Shown one piece after another: positions 34,723 to 44,125 of a stretch of DNA of 64,000 bases (the first letter of the stretch is position 1; the number at the start of each line of letters is the position of its first letter). The DNA comes from Paludibacter sp. (GTDB lineage Bacteria; Bacteroidota; Bacteroidia; Bacteroidales; Paludibacteraceae): contig JADGPS010000002.1 in NCBI GenBank assembly GCA_017882285.1, forward strand, positions 1 to 64,000, given 5' to 3'. Under the pieces are notes generated by a model. That model ran no database searches and had not been told where the DNA came from. It saw nothing but the letters and a program-made list of their open reading frames with translations. The position numbers were made by a program, and so were the translations under genes.

Positions 34723-36945
34723 TTATTTCAATTTAAATTCCGTTTCCTTCACTTCTCTCGAATTACCACCAATAAACAATTTGTAATCACCAGGTTCGGT
34801 TCCATAACTCATATCCAAGCGATGAAACGCCAGCATTCCCGGTGTAATAATGAATGTTACAACTTTACTTTCGCCCACTTTCAAAGCAATTTTTTCAAAA
34901 CCTTTCAATTCTTTTACCGGACGTGTGACGCTTCCCACCAAATCACGAACATAACATTGAACAACTTCTTCGCCATCTTTGTCTCCGGTATTTGTTACAT
35001 TTACCGAAGCTTTTAATTCCCCTTTTTCAGTCAGTTCGGTGGTCGAAAGTTTGATATCAGAATATGCAAAGGTGGTGTAACTCAATCCAAAACCGAACGG
35101 AAACAATGGATCATTCGGACAATCAATGTATCTCGATTTATATTTCGGATTAGGTAAATAAAGAGGTCGACCGGTATTTTTTTCATAATAGAAAATCGGC
35201 ACTTGTCCCAGATTACGTGGGAAAGTCATGGTCAGTTTTCCTGCCGGATTGTATTCGCCAAAAAGAACATGGGTAATGGCTTTTCCACCCATTGTTCCCG
35301 GAAACCAGGTTTCGAGCATTGCATCAGCCAGTTCGCTTTCTTTCGATAAATCTAACGGACGACCGTTCATCAAGACCACCACTATCGGTTTGTTTAATGT
35401 TTTTAGTTTTTCAAGTAATTCTGTTTGAACACCGGGAATGCTTATGCTGGTTCGGCTTGTTGCTTCACCACTTAAATCCCAGCTTTCGCCAATTACCATT
35501 ACAATTTTTGAAGCACGTTGCGCGGCAAGCATTGCAGCTGAAAATCCACTCCGGTCTGTACCGGAAGTTTTACAGCCTTTGGCATAGATTACATTTGCTT
35601 CGCCGTTATATATTTTCAGTTCATCCAATGTTGATTTCATAAAATTCCAATCACCTGCGGCTTTCCACGAACCAAGCAAATCGCGAGTTGAAGCTGCAAG
35701 TTGGCCTATAACCGCTATTTTTTCTCCTTTTTGCAATGGCAACGTATTGTTGTCGTTTTTCAATAAAACCATCGATTTTTTGGCTACATCAAAAGCTGCT
35801 TCCAAATGTGCTGGTGAATAAATTTCTCGTTTTTCCCTTGCCTCGTTACAATACCGGTAAGGATCGTCAAACAAACCGAGCATAAATTTCACTTTCAAAA
35901 TCCGGCGGACGGCATCATCAATCATTTTTCCCGGAATTAATCCTTCTTCTACTTGTTTTTTCAGGTATTTGAAATATACTTCGCCCTGCATATCCATATC
36001 CACACCGGCTTTTACTGCCAACAAACCGGCATCGGCTTCGGTGGAAGCAACGCCGTGATTTACCATTTCATTAATGGACGTATAATCGGTTACAACAAAT
36101 CCTTTGAATCCAAGTTTTGTACGTAAAATATCGGTAAGTAAATATTTACTTCCGCTGGCTGGAACGCCATCCAATTCATTAAATGACGACATAACACTCA
36201 TTGCTCCGGCATCAATGGCAGCTTTGTAAGGTGGAAGATACATGTCGAGAAAAACACGTTCCGACATATCCACCGTATTGTAATCGCGACCGGCAAGGGG
36301 TGCTCCGTAGGCAGCAAAGTGTTTTACACAAGCTAAAATGGTAAGTGTGTCGGATAAGTCATCGCCCTGAAATCCATGAACGCGAGCAGCAGCAATTTTA
36401 GAACCCCAAAACGGATCTTCACCTGCTCCTTCAGAAACTCTTCCCCAACGTGGTTCAACTGAAATATCGCACATCGGAGCAAAAGTCCAGTTAATGCCGG
36501 AAGCAGCCGCTTCTGTGGCAGACACACGAGCCGATTTTTCAATGGCAGCCAGATCCCACGAGGTCGATTCTCCCAACGAAATGGGGAAAATAGTTTTGTG
36601 CCCGTGAATAACATCGTAACCAAACAAAAGCGGAATATGTAACCTTGATTCTTCGACAGCAATTTTTTGGAGTTTGCGAGTGTAAGCTGCCGTGTGTGCA
36701 TTAAATATATTTCCACAATTTCCTTTTCGGATATCGTCTATATATCCTTTTTTGAGGGAAGGACCGGTAACATCCCAGTCGCTTGAGTACAAAACCATTT
36801 GACCGATTTTTTCATCCAGAGTCATTAACTTCATTACTGAATCGACTTTCTGTTCGATTTTCGATTCCTTATCCGATTTCCCTGACGAGGCACATGCGGT
36901 CAAGAGGGATGCCGCAATGAGTGCAAAGACAATATTTTTTTTCAT
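34723..36945 (-). CDS. GH3 family beta-glucosidase
   Basis: The 740-residue lipoprotein-type enzyme (lipobox LLTAC, C18) has the three-domain GH3 layout. The nucleophile is D287 in VVTDYTS, KHF (208-210) lies in the substrate pocket, and the likely acid/base is E492 in DLSGEATSR. A C-terminal fibronectin-like domain completes it. It removes terminal glucose from beta-gluco-oligosaccharides. A GH3 enzyme in a similar Bacteroides thetaiotaomicron cluster prefers beta-1,2 linkages, as I recall. It is the first gene of the PUL, with promoter and AACCCTA sites upstream. Confidence 0.93.
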   Translation of the reverse strand: MKKNIVFALIAASLLTACASSGKSDKESKIEQKVDSVMKLMTLDEKIGQMVLYSSDWDVTGPSLKKGYIDDIRKGNCGNIFNAHTAAYTRKLQKIAVEESRLHIPLLFGYDVIHGHKTIFPISLGESTSWDLAAIEKSARVSATEAAASGINWTFAPMCDISVEPRWGRVSEGAGEDPFWGSKIAAARVHGFQGDDLSDTLTILACVKHFAAYGAPLAGRDYNTVDMSERVFLDMYLPPYKAAIDAGAMSVMSSFNELDGVPASGSKYLLTDILRTKLGFKGFVVTDYTSINEMVNHGVASTEADAGLLAVKAGVDMDMQGEVYFKYLKKQVEEGLIPGKMIDDAVRRILKVKFMLGLFDDPYRYCNEAREKREIYSPAHLEAAFDVAKKSMVLLKNDNNTLPLQKGEKIAVIGQLAASTRDLLGSWKAAGDWNFMKSTLDELKIYNGEANVIYAKGCKTSGTDRSGFSAAMLAAQRASKIVMVIGESWDLSGEATSRTSISIPGVQTELLEKLKTLNKPIVVVLMNGRPLDLSKESELADAMLETWFPGTMGGKAITHVLFGEYNPAGKLTMTFPRNLGQVPIFYYEKNTGRPLYLPNPKYKSRYIDCPNDPLFPFGFGLSYTTFAYSDIKLSTTELTEKGELKASVNVTNTGDKDGEEVVQCYVRDLVGSVTRPVKELKGFEKIALKVGESKVVTFIITPGMLAFHRLDMSYGTEPGDYKLFIGGNSREVKETEFKLK

Positions 36946-36987
36946 AACAATATGATTTTTTTATATCCTTGAGAAAAGGCAACACTT

Positions 36988-36995
36988 CAAAGTAA
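36988..36995 (-). promoter_or_regulatory. Candidate -7 element of the PUL promoter
   Basis: TTACTTTG on the minus strand matches TAnnTTTG at 7 of 8 places, 42 bases before the GH3 start and just downstream of the AACCCTA repeats. Confidence 0.45.
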
Positions 36996-37036
36996 CGGAG
37001 ATATTTTACTTAAAACAATTTTCTTGACCCAATTAG

Positions 37037-37105
37037 AACCCTACATGAAAAAAATGTCAAAAAAAGAAACCCTATTATAACCCTACAAAGGATTAAAATA
37101 GGGTT
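37037..37105 (-). promoter_or_regulatory. Four AACCCTA sites upstream of the PUL (candidate operator)
   Basis: AACCCTA occurs at 37,037-37,043, 37,068-37,074 and 37,079-37,085, and inverted as TAGGGTT at 37,099-37,105. Spacings between starts are 31, 11 and 20 bases, close to whole or double helical turns. They lie 45-115 bases upstream of the putative -7 box, where activators bind. Confidence 0.55.
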
Positions 37106-37211
37106 TTAATATATTGATTAATAGTTTGTTGTTAGTTTACCGGTTTTTAGAAAAAATTACTTGAATTCTATCAAAAAGATGGAAAATGAATGATTGAAGA
37201 GCTAATAAACA

Positions 37212-37241
37212 ACATTTTCAATTGCGGACGCAATTGAAAAT
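37212..37241 (-). terminator. Hairpin downstream of the band-7 gene
   Basis: CATTTTCAATTGCG and CGCAATTGAAAATG are perfect inverted arms with a 2-base centre. It lies about 50 bases beyond the band-7 stop codon on the minus strand. No strong T-run follows, so termination is likely but not certain. Confidence 0.5.
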
Positions 37242-37288
37242 GTGCGATAAAACTTAGGTCATTGTACTAAAATCCGCTTTGAGAGCTG

Positions 37289-38158
37289 CTATTCGTCTTT
37301 TTGTTTACGTTCCAAAGGCACTATTCCTCCAGCCATTTCTCCAATAATGTTTACCAATTCGGTTCCTGCTGGAACCACTATTTTGGCATTTTTAGAGAGC
37401 GATACTTCAACGGCTTCCAATTTCCGTAATAATTGAGCATTTCCGATAAAATATTTATTTGCGGCATCATTTACCAATCGAATGGCTTCAGCATCACCTT
37501 CGGCATGTAAAATCTTTGATTGTTTATATCCTTCAGCTTCTTTAATTTTAGCCCTTTTTACTCCATCTGCAACCGTTTCGGCAGCAGTGGCTGAATCAAT
37601 AGCTGCAATTTTTTCGTTTTCGGCTTTTACCACTTTATTCATGGTTTCCTGAACGTCTTTCGGCGGATCAATTTCTTTCAGTTCAGTCCGTACGATTTCG
37701 ATGCCCCAACTTTGGGTTTCAAGATGCAAGGTATTATAAAGTTCGGCGTTGATTTTTCCACGTTCACTGTTGGCAGATTTAAGCGTAAGTGTGCCGATAA
37801 TGTTACGAAGCGTTGTGCGCGCCAGATTCACAATCTGCCATTTGTAATTGTTGACGTTGTAGATGGCTCCTTTAACGCTATCTTCTTCGCTTTTCACCCG
37901 GAAATAAACCTGAGCATCCACGCTTGCATTCAGATTATCGTTCGTAATTATTTCCTGTGGATCGGCATTCACCATTTGTTCGGTTACATTTACAATGTAA
38001 ATTTTATCAATCACAGGAATAATCCAATGAAAGCCGGGATTTGCAAATTTGTTGTACTTCCCAAGTCTCTCAATTAAGCCTCGTTCTGTAGGTCGTACAA
38101 TTTTAATTCCAATAAAAAACACGAGGACGACAAAAATTGCTACATACAAATAGATCAT
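37289..38158 (-). CDS. Band-7/SPFH domain protein (stomatin or paraslipin type)
   Basis: The 289-residue protein has one N-terminal membrane helix (2-22) followed by an SPFH domain (VRPTERGLIERLGKYNKFAN, GFHWIIPVIDKIYIVNVTEQ) and a helical C-terminal part with the AAETVADGVKRAKIKEAEGY and LHAEGDAEAIRLVNDA coiled-coil pattern. Such proteins form membrane microdomain rings and modulate proteases. No NfeD gene, the usual partner, is adjacent. It does not look part of the PUL. Confidence 0.92.
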   Translation of the reverse strand: MIYLYVAIFVVLVFFIGIKIVRPTERGLIERLGKYNKFANPGFHWIIPVIDKIYIVNVTEQMVNADPQEIITNDNLNASVDAQVYFRVKSEEDSVKGAIYNVNNYKWQIVNLARTTLRNIIGTLTLKSANSERGKINAELYNTLHLETQSWGIEIVRTELKEIDPPKDVQETMNKVVKAENEKIAAIDSATAAETVADGVKRAKIKEAEGYKQSKILHAEGDAEAIRLVNDAANKYFIGNAQLLRKLEAVEVSLSKNAKIVVPAGTELVNIIGEMAGGIVPLERKQKDE

Positions 38159-38533
38159 TTTAATTCCCTTTCTTTTGTTTAATGAATAATTATTTTAACT
38201 GTTTGGTTAAGAAAATAAATATGTGTAAAGTTACAGTAAATATTAATCTATTGTACAAAAATTTGAATTTAATTTTATACGAAACATACGCTATATACTT
38301 TGATTTGAACATAAATGACTAATCCGTGCCAGTAGGGGAGAAGATATAAGCTGGAATTATTTAATTTCAGGTGAAGTCGATTTCTAATTTCAATTGCGTA
38401 TTAGTTAGAATTAAAAAAATCAACTACTTTTACCATAGTTATTTCGCTATGAAATTTACTTAATAAATCATATTCTCTGACATTTTAGTCAGGTTGTTGT
38501 TCTGAGCAGCTAATCCTTAATATATTTTTCGTT
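38159..38533. other. 375-base divergent intergenic region
   Basis: It separates the minus-strand band-7 gene from the plus-strand GH13 gene. Weak -7-like words are present (TAACTTTA on the minus strand; TACTTTTA near 38,425 on the plus strand). No AACCCTA site, repeat or gene is seen. Confidence 0.5.
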
Positions 38534-40957
38534 ATGAAAACTAACCTATTTTGTAAACGACATTTCCTTTCAGTATTTTTTGTCAGCCTGTTCTCTACCT
38601 TTCTTTTTTCGCAGTCAACCACTGTTGTGTTCAATGTAAATATGAAACAACAAATTGTCATTGGTAATTTTAAACCGGCTACTGATTTTGTAGATTTACC
38701 GGGCAGTTTTAATAATTGGAGTTCAACAATGCTCACCGACAGCAATGGCGACAGTATTTATACTGCTTCCATTGCACTCAATGTTGGAGATAATATAGAA
38801 TTTAAAGCCCGAATTAATGGATTGTGGAATGGTAAAGAAGAATTTTCAGGCGGTGGACCAAACCGGACTTATACCGTAGTTCAGAATGGAGTTGTGAGTT
38901 TTTGGTACAATGATGTTATTCCATCAAACGTATTAGCTATTACAGTTCAAGCATCGAGTCGGGCGGTAATTCCCGGCAGTGTTATTCAGTTTTTTGATAA
39001 ATCAAATGGATTTCCTGTTTCATGGGAATGGTCATTTCCGGGGGGTGCACCCCTTACTTCAAGAATCCAAAATCCAGTTATTACTTATTCAACAGAAGGA
39101 AAATTTCCGGTAACATTGAAAATAAAAAATGCCAAAGCAGATTCAATTTCACAAACACTGACCGATTTTATTAATGTATCGAAAGCAAACACCTACTGGT
39201 GGAATGATGCTGTTTTTTATGAAGTATTTGTACGAAGTTTTTACGATCAAAACGGCGATGGCAATGGAGATTTAAAAGGTTTGACTGCAAAATTGGATTA
39301 TCTGAACGATGGCGATTCGACAACTCATACCGATCTGGGAATTACGGGCATCTGGTTAATGCCGGTGATGCTATCGCCCAGTTATCATGGATACGATGTG
39401 ACTGATTATCGCACAATTGAGAGTGATTATGGAACCAATGCAGATTTTACGGCTTTTATTCAGGCTGCTCACCAGCGTGGAATCAAAGTTATTATTGACT
39501 TGGTAATGAACCATACTTCCAATCAAAATCCCTGGTTTACTCAATCTGCGGCAAGTACAACTTCTACATACCGAAACTGGTACAGATGGAATACCACCAG
39601 CCTTGGCGGACAATGGTTTTACAATAACAGCGCTTATTATTACGCAGTGTTTGGGAGTGGTATGCCCGATTTGAATTATGCAGATGCGGATGTAAAGACC
39701 GAAATGTTCGACATTGCACGCTTTTGGTTGCAGGATATGCATGTGGATGGTTTCAGGTTAGATGCAGTGAAATATATTTTTGAAACTGCCACTCAGACCG
39801 AAAATGTACTCGCAACGTTCCAATTCTGGAAAGATTTCATGGCCTCTTATAAATCGGTCAATCCCGAAGCATTTGCAGTAGGAGAAGCGTGGACATCCAC
39901 CAATATTATTAAGAAGTATGTAGAAAACAACGGACTGGATTATTGTTTTGAATTTAATCTGGCTAGTGCTTTGGTCAATGCAGCGAACAACGGCGATGCA
40001 ACTGGTCTTCGGACCCGAGTTGAAGACGCGATGGCAAGTTATCCTTATCTGCAGTTTGGAACGTTCCTCACCAATCATGATCAGGAACGGGTGATGTCAA
40101 CTTTAGGCAACGATTTATCAAAAGCTAAACTTACGGCTCAACTATTGCTGAGCTTTCCGGGTATTCCGTTTATTTATTATGGAGAAGAAATAGGAACTGT
40201 AGGTCCGAAACCCGATGAAAATATTCGTACTCCATTGCAATGGAACAACACTGCCAATGCAGGCTTTAGTACAGGAACGCCCTGGCGAGCACCTCAATCA
40301 GACTACACGACTAAAAATATAACCAGTCAGCAACTTGACAAAACGTCGTTGTGGTCTACTTACAATAAGATGATTCAACTCCGAACGAATGAACCCGCCC
40401 TGCGTAGAGGAAACTATGCAACGGTAACAAGCAATACAATTTCGGCGTTCGTTTTTCTGCGTCAGTACCAGAATGAAACCATTTTTGTTGCATCAAATCT
40501 GAGTAACTCGCCGCTCAGTAATATTGAAATAAGTCTTTATCCGGGCTCTTTGTCTGCGGGCACTTATCAGCTTAAAGATTTACTCACCGGTACAATTCAG
40601 CAAATTGTTGTGACAGCCGACGGTGGAGCTACGTCTCAAAATATTGGCAATCTAGCTGCCCGGGCAACAGCTATTTATAAAGTGATTGGTTATCGTTCGG
40701 GTCTGACTGGTCTGGAATCAAATTCGTTTCTCCTTTTCCCGGTTCCGGCTAATGATAATATAAACATTCAACTTGATAATAAAATTGGTAATAGTGTGAG
40801 CGTAAACATTTGCGATATGTCCGGTAAGGTTTTAAAACAAGAACAAATCACAGGTTCAACTTCTTTGTCGGTGAAAGATTTTTTACCGGGATTTTATGTT
40901 GTGAAAGTAACTGATGGAATTAATACACATTCCGGAAAAATAGTAATTGAAAAATAA
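38534..40957 (+). CDS. Extracellular GH13 alpha-amylase with PKD domain and T9SS signal
   Basis: The 807-residue protein has a signal peptide (1-27) and a starch-binding-like domain (about 28-125, with LPGSFNNWSS). A PKD domain follows (about 132-215, PVSWEWSFPGGAP). The GH13 barrel has VIIDLVMNHT, nucleophile D410 in GFRLDAVKY, acid/base E451 in GEAW and D516 in FLTNHDQ. A T9SS type A sorting domain ends it (VNICDMSGKVLKQ, GFYVVKV, KIVIEK). It cleaves alpha-1,4-glucans outside the cell. It is a single plus-strand gene convergent with the LuxR-type regulator. The active site looks complete. Confidence 0.94.
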   Translation: MKTNLFCKRHFLSVFFVSLFSTFLFSQSTTVVFNVNMKQQIVIGNFKPATDFVDLPGSFNNWSSTMLTDSNGDSIYTASIALNVGDNIEFKARINGLWNGKEEFSGGGPNRTYTVVQNGVVSFWYNDVIPSNVLAITVQASSRAVIPGSVIQFFDKSNGFPVSWEWSFPGGAPLTSRIQNPVITYSTEGKFPVTLKIKNAKADSISQTLTDFINVSKANTYWWNDAVFYEVFVRSFYDQNGDGNGDLKGLTAKLDYLNDGDSTTHTDLGITGIWLMPVMLSPSYHGYDVTDYRTIESDYGTNADFTAFIQAAHQRGIKVIIDLVMNHTSNQNPWFTQSAASTTSTYRNWYRWNTTSLGGQWFYNNSAYYYAVFGSGMPDLNYADADVKTEMFDIARFWLQDMHVDGFRLDAVKYIFETATQTENVLATFQFWKDFMASYKSVNPEAFAVGEAWTSTNIIKKYVENNGLDYCFEFNLASALVNAANNGDATGLRTRVEDAMASYPYLQFGTFLTNHDQERVMSTLGNDLSKAKLTAQLLLSFPGIPFIYYGEEIGTVGPKPDENIRTPLQWNNTANAGFSTGTPWRAPQSDYTTKNITSQQLDKTSLWSTYNKMIQLRTNEPALRRGNYATVTSNTISAFVFLRQYQNETIFVASNLSNSPLSNIEISLYPGSLSAGTYQLKDLLTGTIQQIVVTADGGATSQNIGNLAARATAIYKVIGYRSGLTGLESNSFLLFPVPANDNINIQLDNKIGNSVSVNICDMSGKVLKQEQITGSTSLSVKDFLPGFYVVKVTDGINTHSGKIVIEK

Positions 40958-41063
40958 GCAATTTACCGATTCATAAAGCCTCAGTTCAGCGTAGTCTTCC
41001 GACATGCAATAAATATTAAATTATTGTCATCCGCAGGATTTATTGTCTGTTAACAAATTTATT

Positions 41064-43928
41064 TTATTTAAACTCTATCATAAACTCAGTCAAACTCTTG
41101 GTAGAAGGAAGACCGATTTTCTTCCGGATACGGGAGCGGGCTACTTCTACTCCTTTGAGTGAAATATTCATCAGGTGAGCAATGTCCTTGCTGGACAGAT
41201 TCAGTCGCAGATAGGCACAGAAGCGCAAATCGTTGGAAGTGAACTCGGGATAATTGATATGTAAGTTGCGGAAGAAATTCTCATGTATGCGGTCGAAGTT
41301 GGTTTGAAAAATAGCCCAGTCGTCTTCCGATGACAAGTTTTCGTCTAACAAACGAATCAGTTTATCGTAATATTTGTTCGGATATTGCGTGCGCAGCTCC
41401 TTTTTCTGCTTGATTACTTCTACTTTAATCGTAGCTAGAATCTCATTTTTCTTGATAATAGTCATGGTCGATTCAGCTAATTCTTTGCTCTTTAGGATCA
41501 GTTTCGATTCCAGATTTTCGTTTTGAAGAGCAATGATTTGTTGTTCTCGTTTTTCAATCTCTTTCCGATGGATTTCTTCTTGTTCTAACCGAACTTTTTC
41601 CTTTTTTTCATGAATTAAACGAAGAATATACAAATAAATACCAACGCCAAACAATACAATCAGAATAAGATACAGAATTCGGGCAGTAATGCTCCAATAT
41701 AAAGGAGGTTCCACTTCGAAACTGTAAGATAATTTCGACAATTTGATGCCGCTCCTGGTCAATACTTCCACGTTCAGCGTATATTCACCGTGAGGCAAAT
41801 AGCTGTATGCTTTTTGCGACGAAGCGGTAGTTTCGCCCCACACTTTGTCTAATCCATCCAGTTTGTAGCGGAAATTTAAATTATTCAGATTGTTGTATAG
41901 CGGATAAAATACGGTAAAAATGATATTATTTCTTCTGAAAGGCGTTGTTGGAGTTGATTTTGATGAAAGAGGCAGAAGAACGGTTACTTTCGATTCGGCA
42001 TCCGAAGTCTGAATACTTTTCAATTGCAAAGCGGTGTGTGAAGTTTTAGTTTGCAATTTATCGGTGTGATACAATGCCAATCCGTTTTCGAGCGTAAAAA
42101 TGCATTCTTCTTCCGAAATCGGGATGATATTTTGATAATCGTCCACTATTTGATTTAAGAAAAGGGCATATTGAACTATATCCAATATTCTGATTTTACC
42201 TGGTTTTACCTGTACCAAAGCTGCTTCGTCATTTTGAATAAACCAGTATAAATCAGCTTTAAAATGACATACACGATAAGCATGTGAGAAATAGCCAAGA
42301 TTTTTATTCAGCTCATCATACGGAATAATTTTCTTTTGAATGTCATCATAGGTATAAAAAGCAGTATTGTCGGTGAATACAACCCGATTATTGATGGAAA
42401 ACACATTAATCGGAAATTTGTGCTGCTGATCCAATGAGTTGAAAGTGCTGATATGCTCCATTTTCTTTAAGTCATGAGTAAGCTGAATGGCATACAACCC
42501 CTGATGCAAATGACTTGCCCAAATAGTTCCGGTGTAATCAATTTCAATATAGCGTATTGGATTTACAAAATTTTCAACGGTATGACTGAATTTCCAGTTT
42601 CCATTCACTCTTTCATAGATACAAAGCTGTGTATAAGTTCCTTGCACCAACACTTCTTTACCATGAATAATGCCTTTTTTGATACAAATTCCGCCTTTTA
42701 CCGGCGAAAGAAAGCGCGTTCCATTTTCCGAAACATCAAAAGTAACTTCGTTATTTCCGCAAATTTGCTGTTTGTCGAATTGATTAATACTCCAAACCTG
42801 ACCTTTGATTTTTGGTTCTAATTGTAGATTATGAATGCTTTTTTTGTCTTTGCTCAGTTCGGCTTTGTACAATCCTTGATTAGTTCCAATATACAAGTTT
42901 GGTTCGTTGTAGCTTAGCGAATAAATAGCACCAACCGAAGGATCGAAAGAGTGAATGTATCGAATCGACGAGTTGAGTTGCAGGAGCGCGATGCCTTTGT
43001 CTAACGCCAGCCACAGGTTATTGTCGCGGTCGCAATACATGCCCAGCACTGTGTTATTTTGCAGAACATTCGACGTGTTAAGCGTCCACAGTTTTTGTCC
43101 TTGTTTGTTGATAGCCGTTACACCATTCAATATGGTTCCAAGCACAATGAATCCATCCGGCGAGATAATCGCGCGGTTTATTTCCGCTTTTTTCAGTTCT
43201 TCGTCCGCATTGGTAACGAAACGGCTAACGGTTGTTCCATCGTACAGGAACAATCCATCCGATTTGGTAACCAATAATGCCCTCGAATTATCGAAAGTCA
43301 AGACAGAAATTACCGGACTTTTCAATAACCCATTATTCAGAGGAACAAACGTATTATTTTTCGAATCTAACGTACCTAGTCCGAACTGATCGGTGTGAGT
43401 GAAAATTGTATGATGGTAGATATTGAAAAACAGAAAGGTGAACGGGCAACGATAGCCTTTTACTTCTCCGTTTTTATAGGTAAAATAGGAAGTAAACGAT
43501 TGAAAAATAATGGTTCCATCCAGATTGAGGATGCTCCATATTTCATCGTTTTGCATTTGGTAATTCCGCAGTTTGGCCGAAAGCGACTGGTAATTCAGCT
43601 GTCCGTTTTTATCTTTTTCGAAATAGCCGAACTCCTCAAACGAACCAGCATAAATCAGGTTATCTTTGTCAATCATCAACGAACGAACTGTTTTATTTCC
43701 TGGTATTTTGTACGTTTGCCACATCGAACCGTCAAATTCCAGTAATCCCTTATTGTTTCCGAAGTACAAAATGCCATCCTTCCCCTGAGCAACCGACCAA
43801 TTTTGGTTCGAAGCATTGTAATCTTTCTTGGTAAATTGAATGACAACGGGGGTAAACTTCTGTCCGATAATGTGTATGGAAATGAAAATCAGGGTAAGAA
43901 GTACATACTTTTTTGAAAAAACATTCAT
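41064..43928 (-). CDS. Membrane-spanning LuxR-type regulator with beta-propeller sensor
   Basis: The ATG at 43,928 gives 954 residues and a clean signal peptide (MNVFSKKYVLLTLIFISI); the frame is open to 44,003. A periplasmic propeller-like region with Reg_prop-type repeats (DGILYFGNNKGLLEFDGSMW, DNNLWLALDKGIALL, EPNLYIGTNQGLYKA) is followed by a Y_Y_Y domain (FRYKLDGLDKVWGE, YLPHGEYTLNVEV), one membrane helix (ARILYLILIVLFGVGIYLYI), a coiled coil and a C-terminal LuxR-type helix-turn-helix (LSSKDIAHLMNISLKGVEVARSR). It lacks kinase and receiver domains, so it senses outside and binds DNA directly, similar in layout to SusR. Convergence with GH13 suggests glycan control. Confidence 0.87.
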   Translation of the reverse strand: MNVFSKKYVLLTLIFISIHIIGQKFTPVVIQFTKKDYNASNQNWSVAQGKDGILYFGNNKGLLEFDGSMWQTYKIPGNKTVRSLMIDKDNLIYAGSFEEFGYFEKDKNGQLNYQSLSAKLRNYQMQNDEIWSILNLDGTIIFQSFTSYFTYKNGEVKGYRCPFTFLFFNIYHHTIFTHTDQFGLGTLDSKNNTFVPLNNGLLKSPVISVLTFDNSRALLVTKSDGLFLYDGTTVSRFVTNADEELKKAEINRAIISPDGFIVLGTILNGVTAINKQGQKLWTLNTSNVLQNNTVLGMYCDRDNNLWLALDKGIALLQLNSSIRYIHSFDPSVGAIYSLSYNEPNLYIGTNQGLYKAELSKDKKSIHNLQLEPKIKGQVWSINQFDKQQICGNNEVTFDVSENGTRFLSPVKGGICIKKGIIHGKEVLVQGTYTQLCIYERVNGNWKFSHTVENFVNPIRYIEIDYTGTIWASHLHQGLYAIQLTHDLKKMEHISTFNSLDQQHKFPINVFSINNRVVFTDNTAFYTYDDIQKKIIPYDELNKNLGYFSHAYRVCHFKADLYWFIQNDEAALVQVKPGKIRILDIVQYALFLNQIVDDYQNIIPISEEECIFTLENGLALYHTDKLQTKTSHTALQLKSIQTSDAESKVTVLLPLSSKSTPTTPFRRNNIIFTVFYPLYNNLNNLNFRYKLDGLDKVWGETTASSQKAYSYLPHGEYTLNVEVLTRSGIKLSKLSYSFEVEPPLYWSITARILYLILIVLFGVGIYLYILRLIHEKKEKVRLEQEEIHRKEIEKREQQIIALQNENLESKLILKSKELAESTMTIIKKNEILATIKVEVIKQKKELRTQYPNKYYDKLIRLLDENLSSEDDWAIFQTNFDRIHENFFRNLHINYPEFTSNDLRFCAYLRLNLSSKDIAHLMNISLKGVEVARSRIRKKIGLPSTKSLTEFMIEFK

Positions 43929-44063
43929 AAGGGTGTGATTTCGATAAAGGCTAACCTTGAGATTGATTTTTTGATTCACAAATAACGGAAAGTTCTTCGA
44001 CATGACAAAATATTTTTGTGCTTATCTGATCCTTGTGATTTGCATTGCCCGAAAATAGCAATA

Positions 44064-44099
44064 AAAAAGCCTCACTGAATCATCAGCAAGGCTTTTTCG
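44064..44099 (-). terminator. Rho-independent terminator after secDF
   Basis: On the minus strand AAAAAGCCT and AGGCTTTTTT flank a 15-base loop and end in TTTTTTATT. It sits about 30 bases beyond the secDF stop. Confidence 0.85.
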
Positions 44100-44125
44100 G
44101 CTTTTATAAAACGTATTTCTAAGAA

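Larger units (their letters stand above)
36946..37288. other. 343-base regulatory region between the PUL and the band-7 gene
   Basis: It holds the PUL promoter candidate and the AACCCTA sites; both flanking genes are on the minus strand. The part at 37,110-37,288 shows a short inverted word pair, ATTTTCAATTGCG and CGCAATTGAAAAT, at 37,212-37,241, probably a hairpin after the band-7 gene. No gene is seen. Confidence 0.6.

Noticed and set aside
37289-38158. Band-7 gene as a member of the PUL
   Set aside because: It is separated by 343 bases that contain a hairpin and the PUL's own promoter sites; the protein family has no link to glycan use.
40958-41063. Terminator between the GH13 gene and the regulator
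   Set aside because: CAATAAAT and ATTTATTG can pair but the loop is over 20 bases and no T-run follows; too weak to list.
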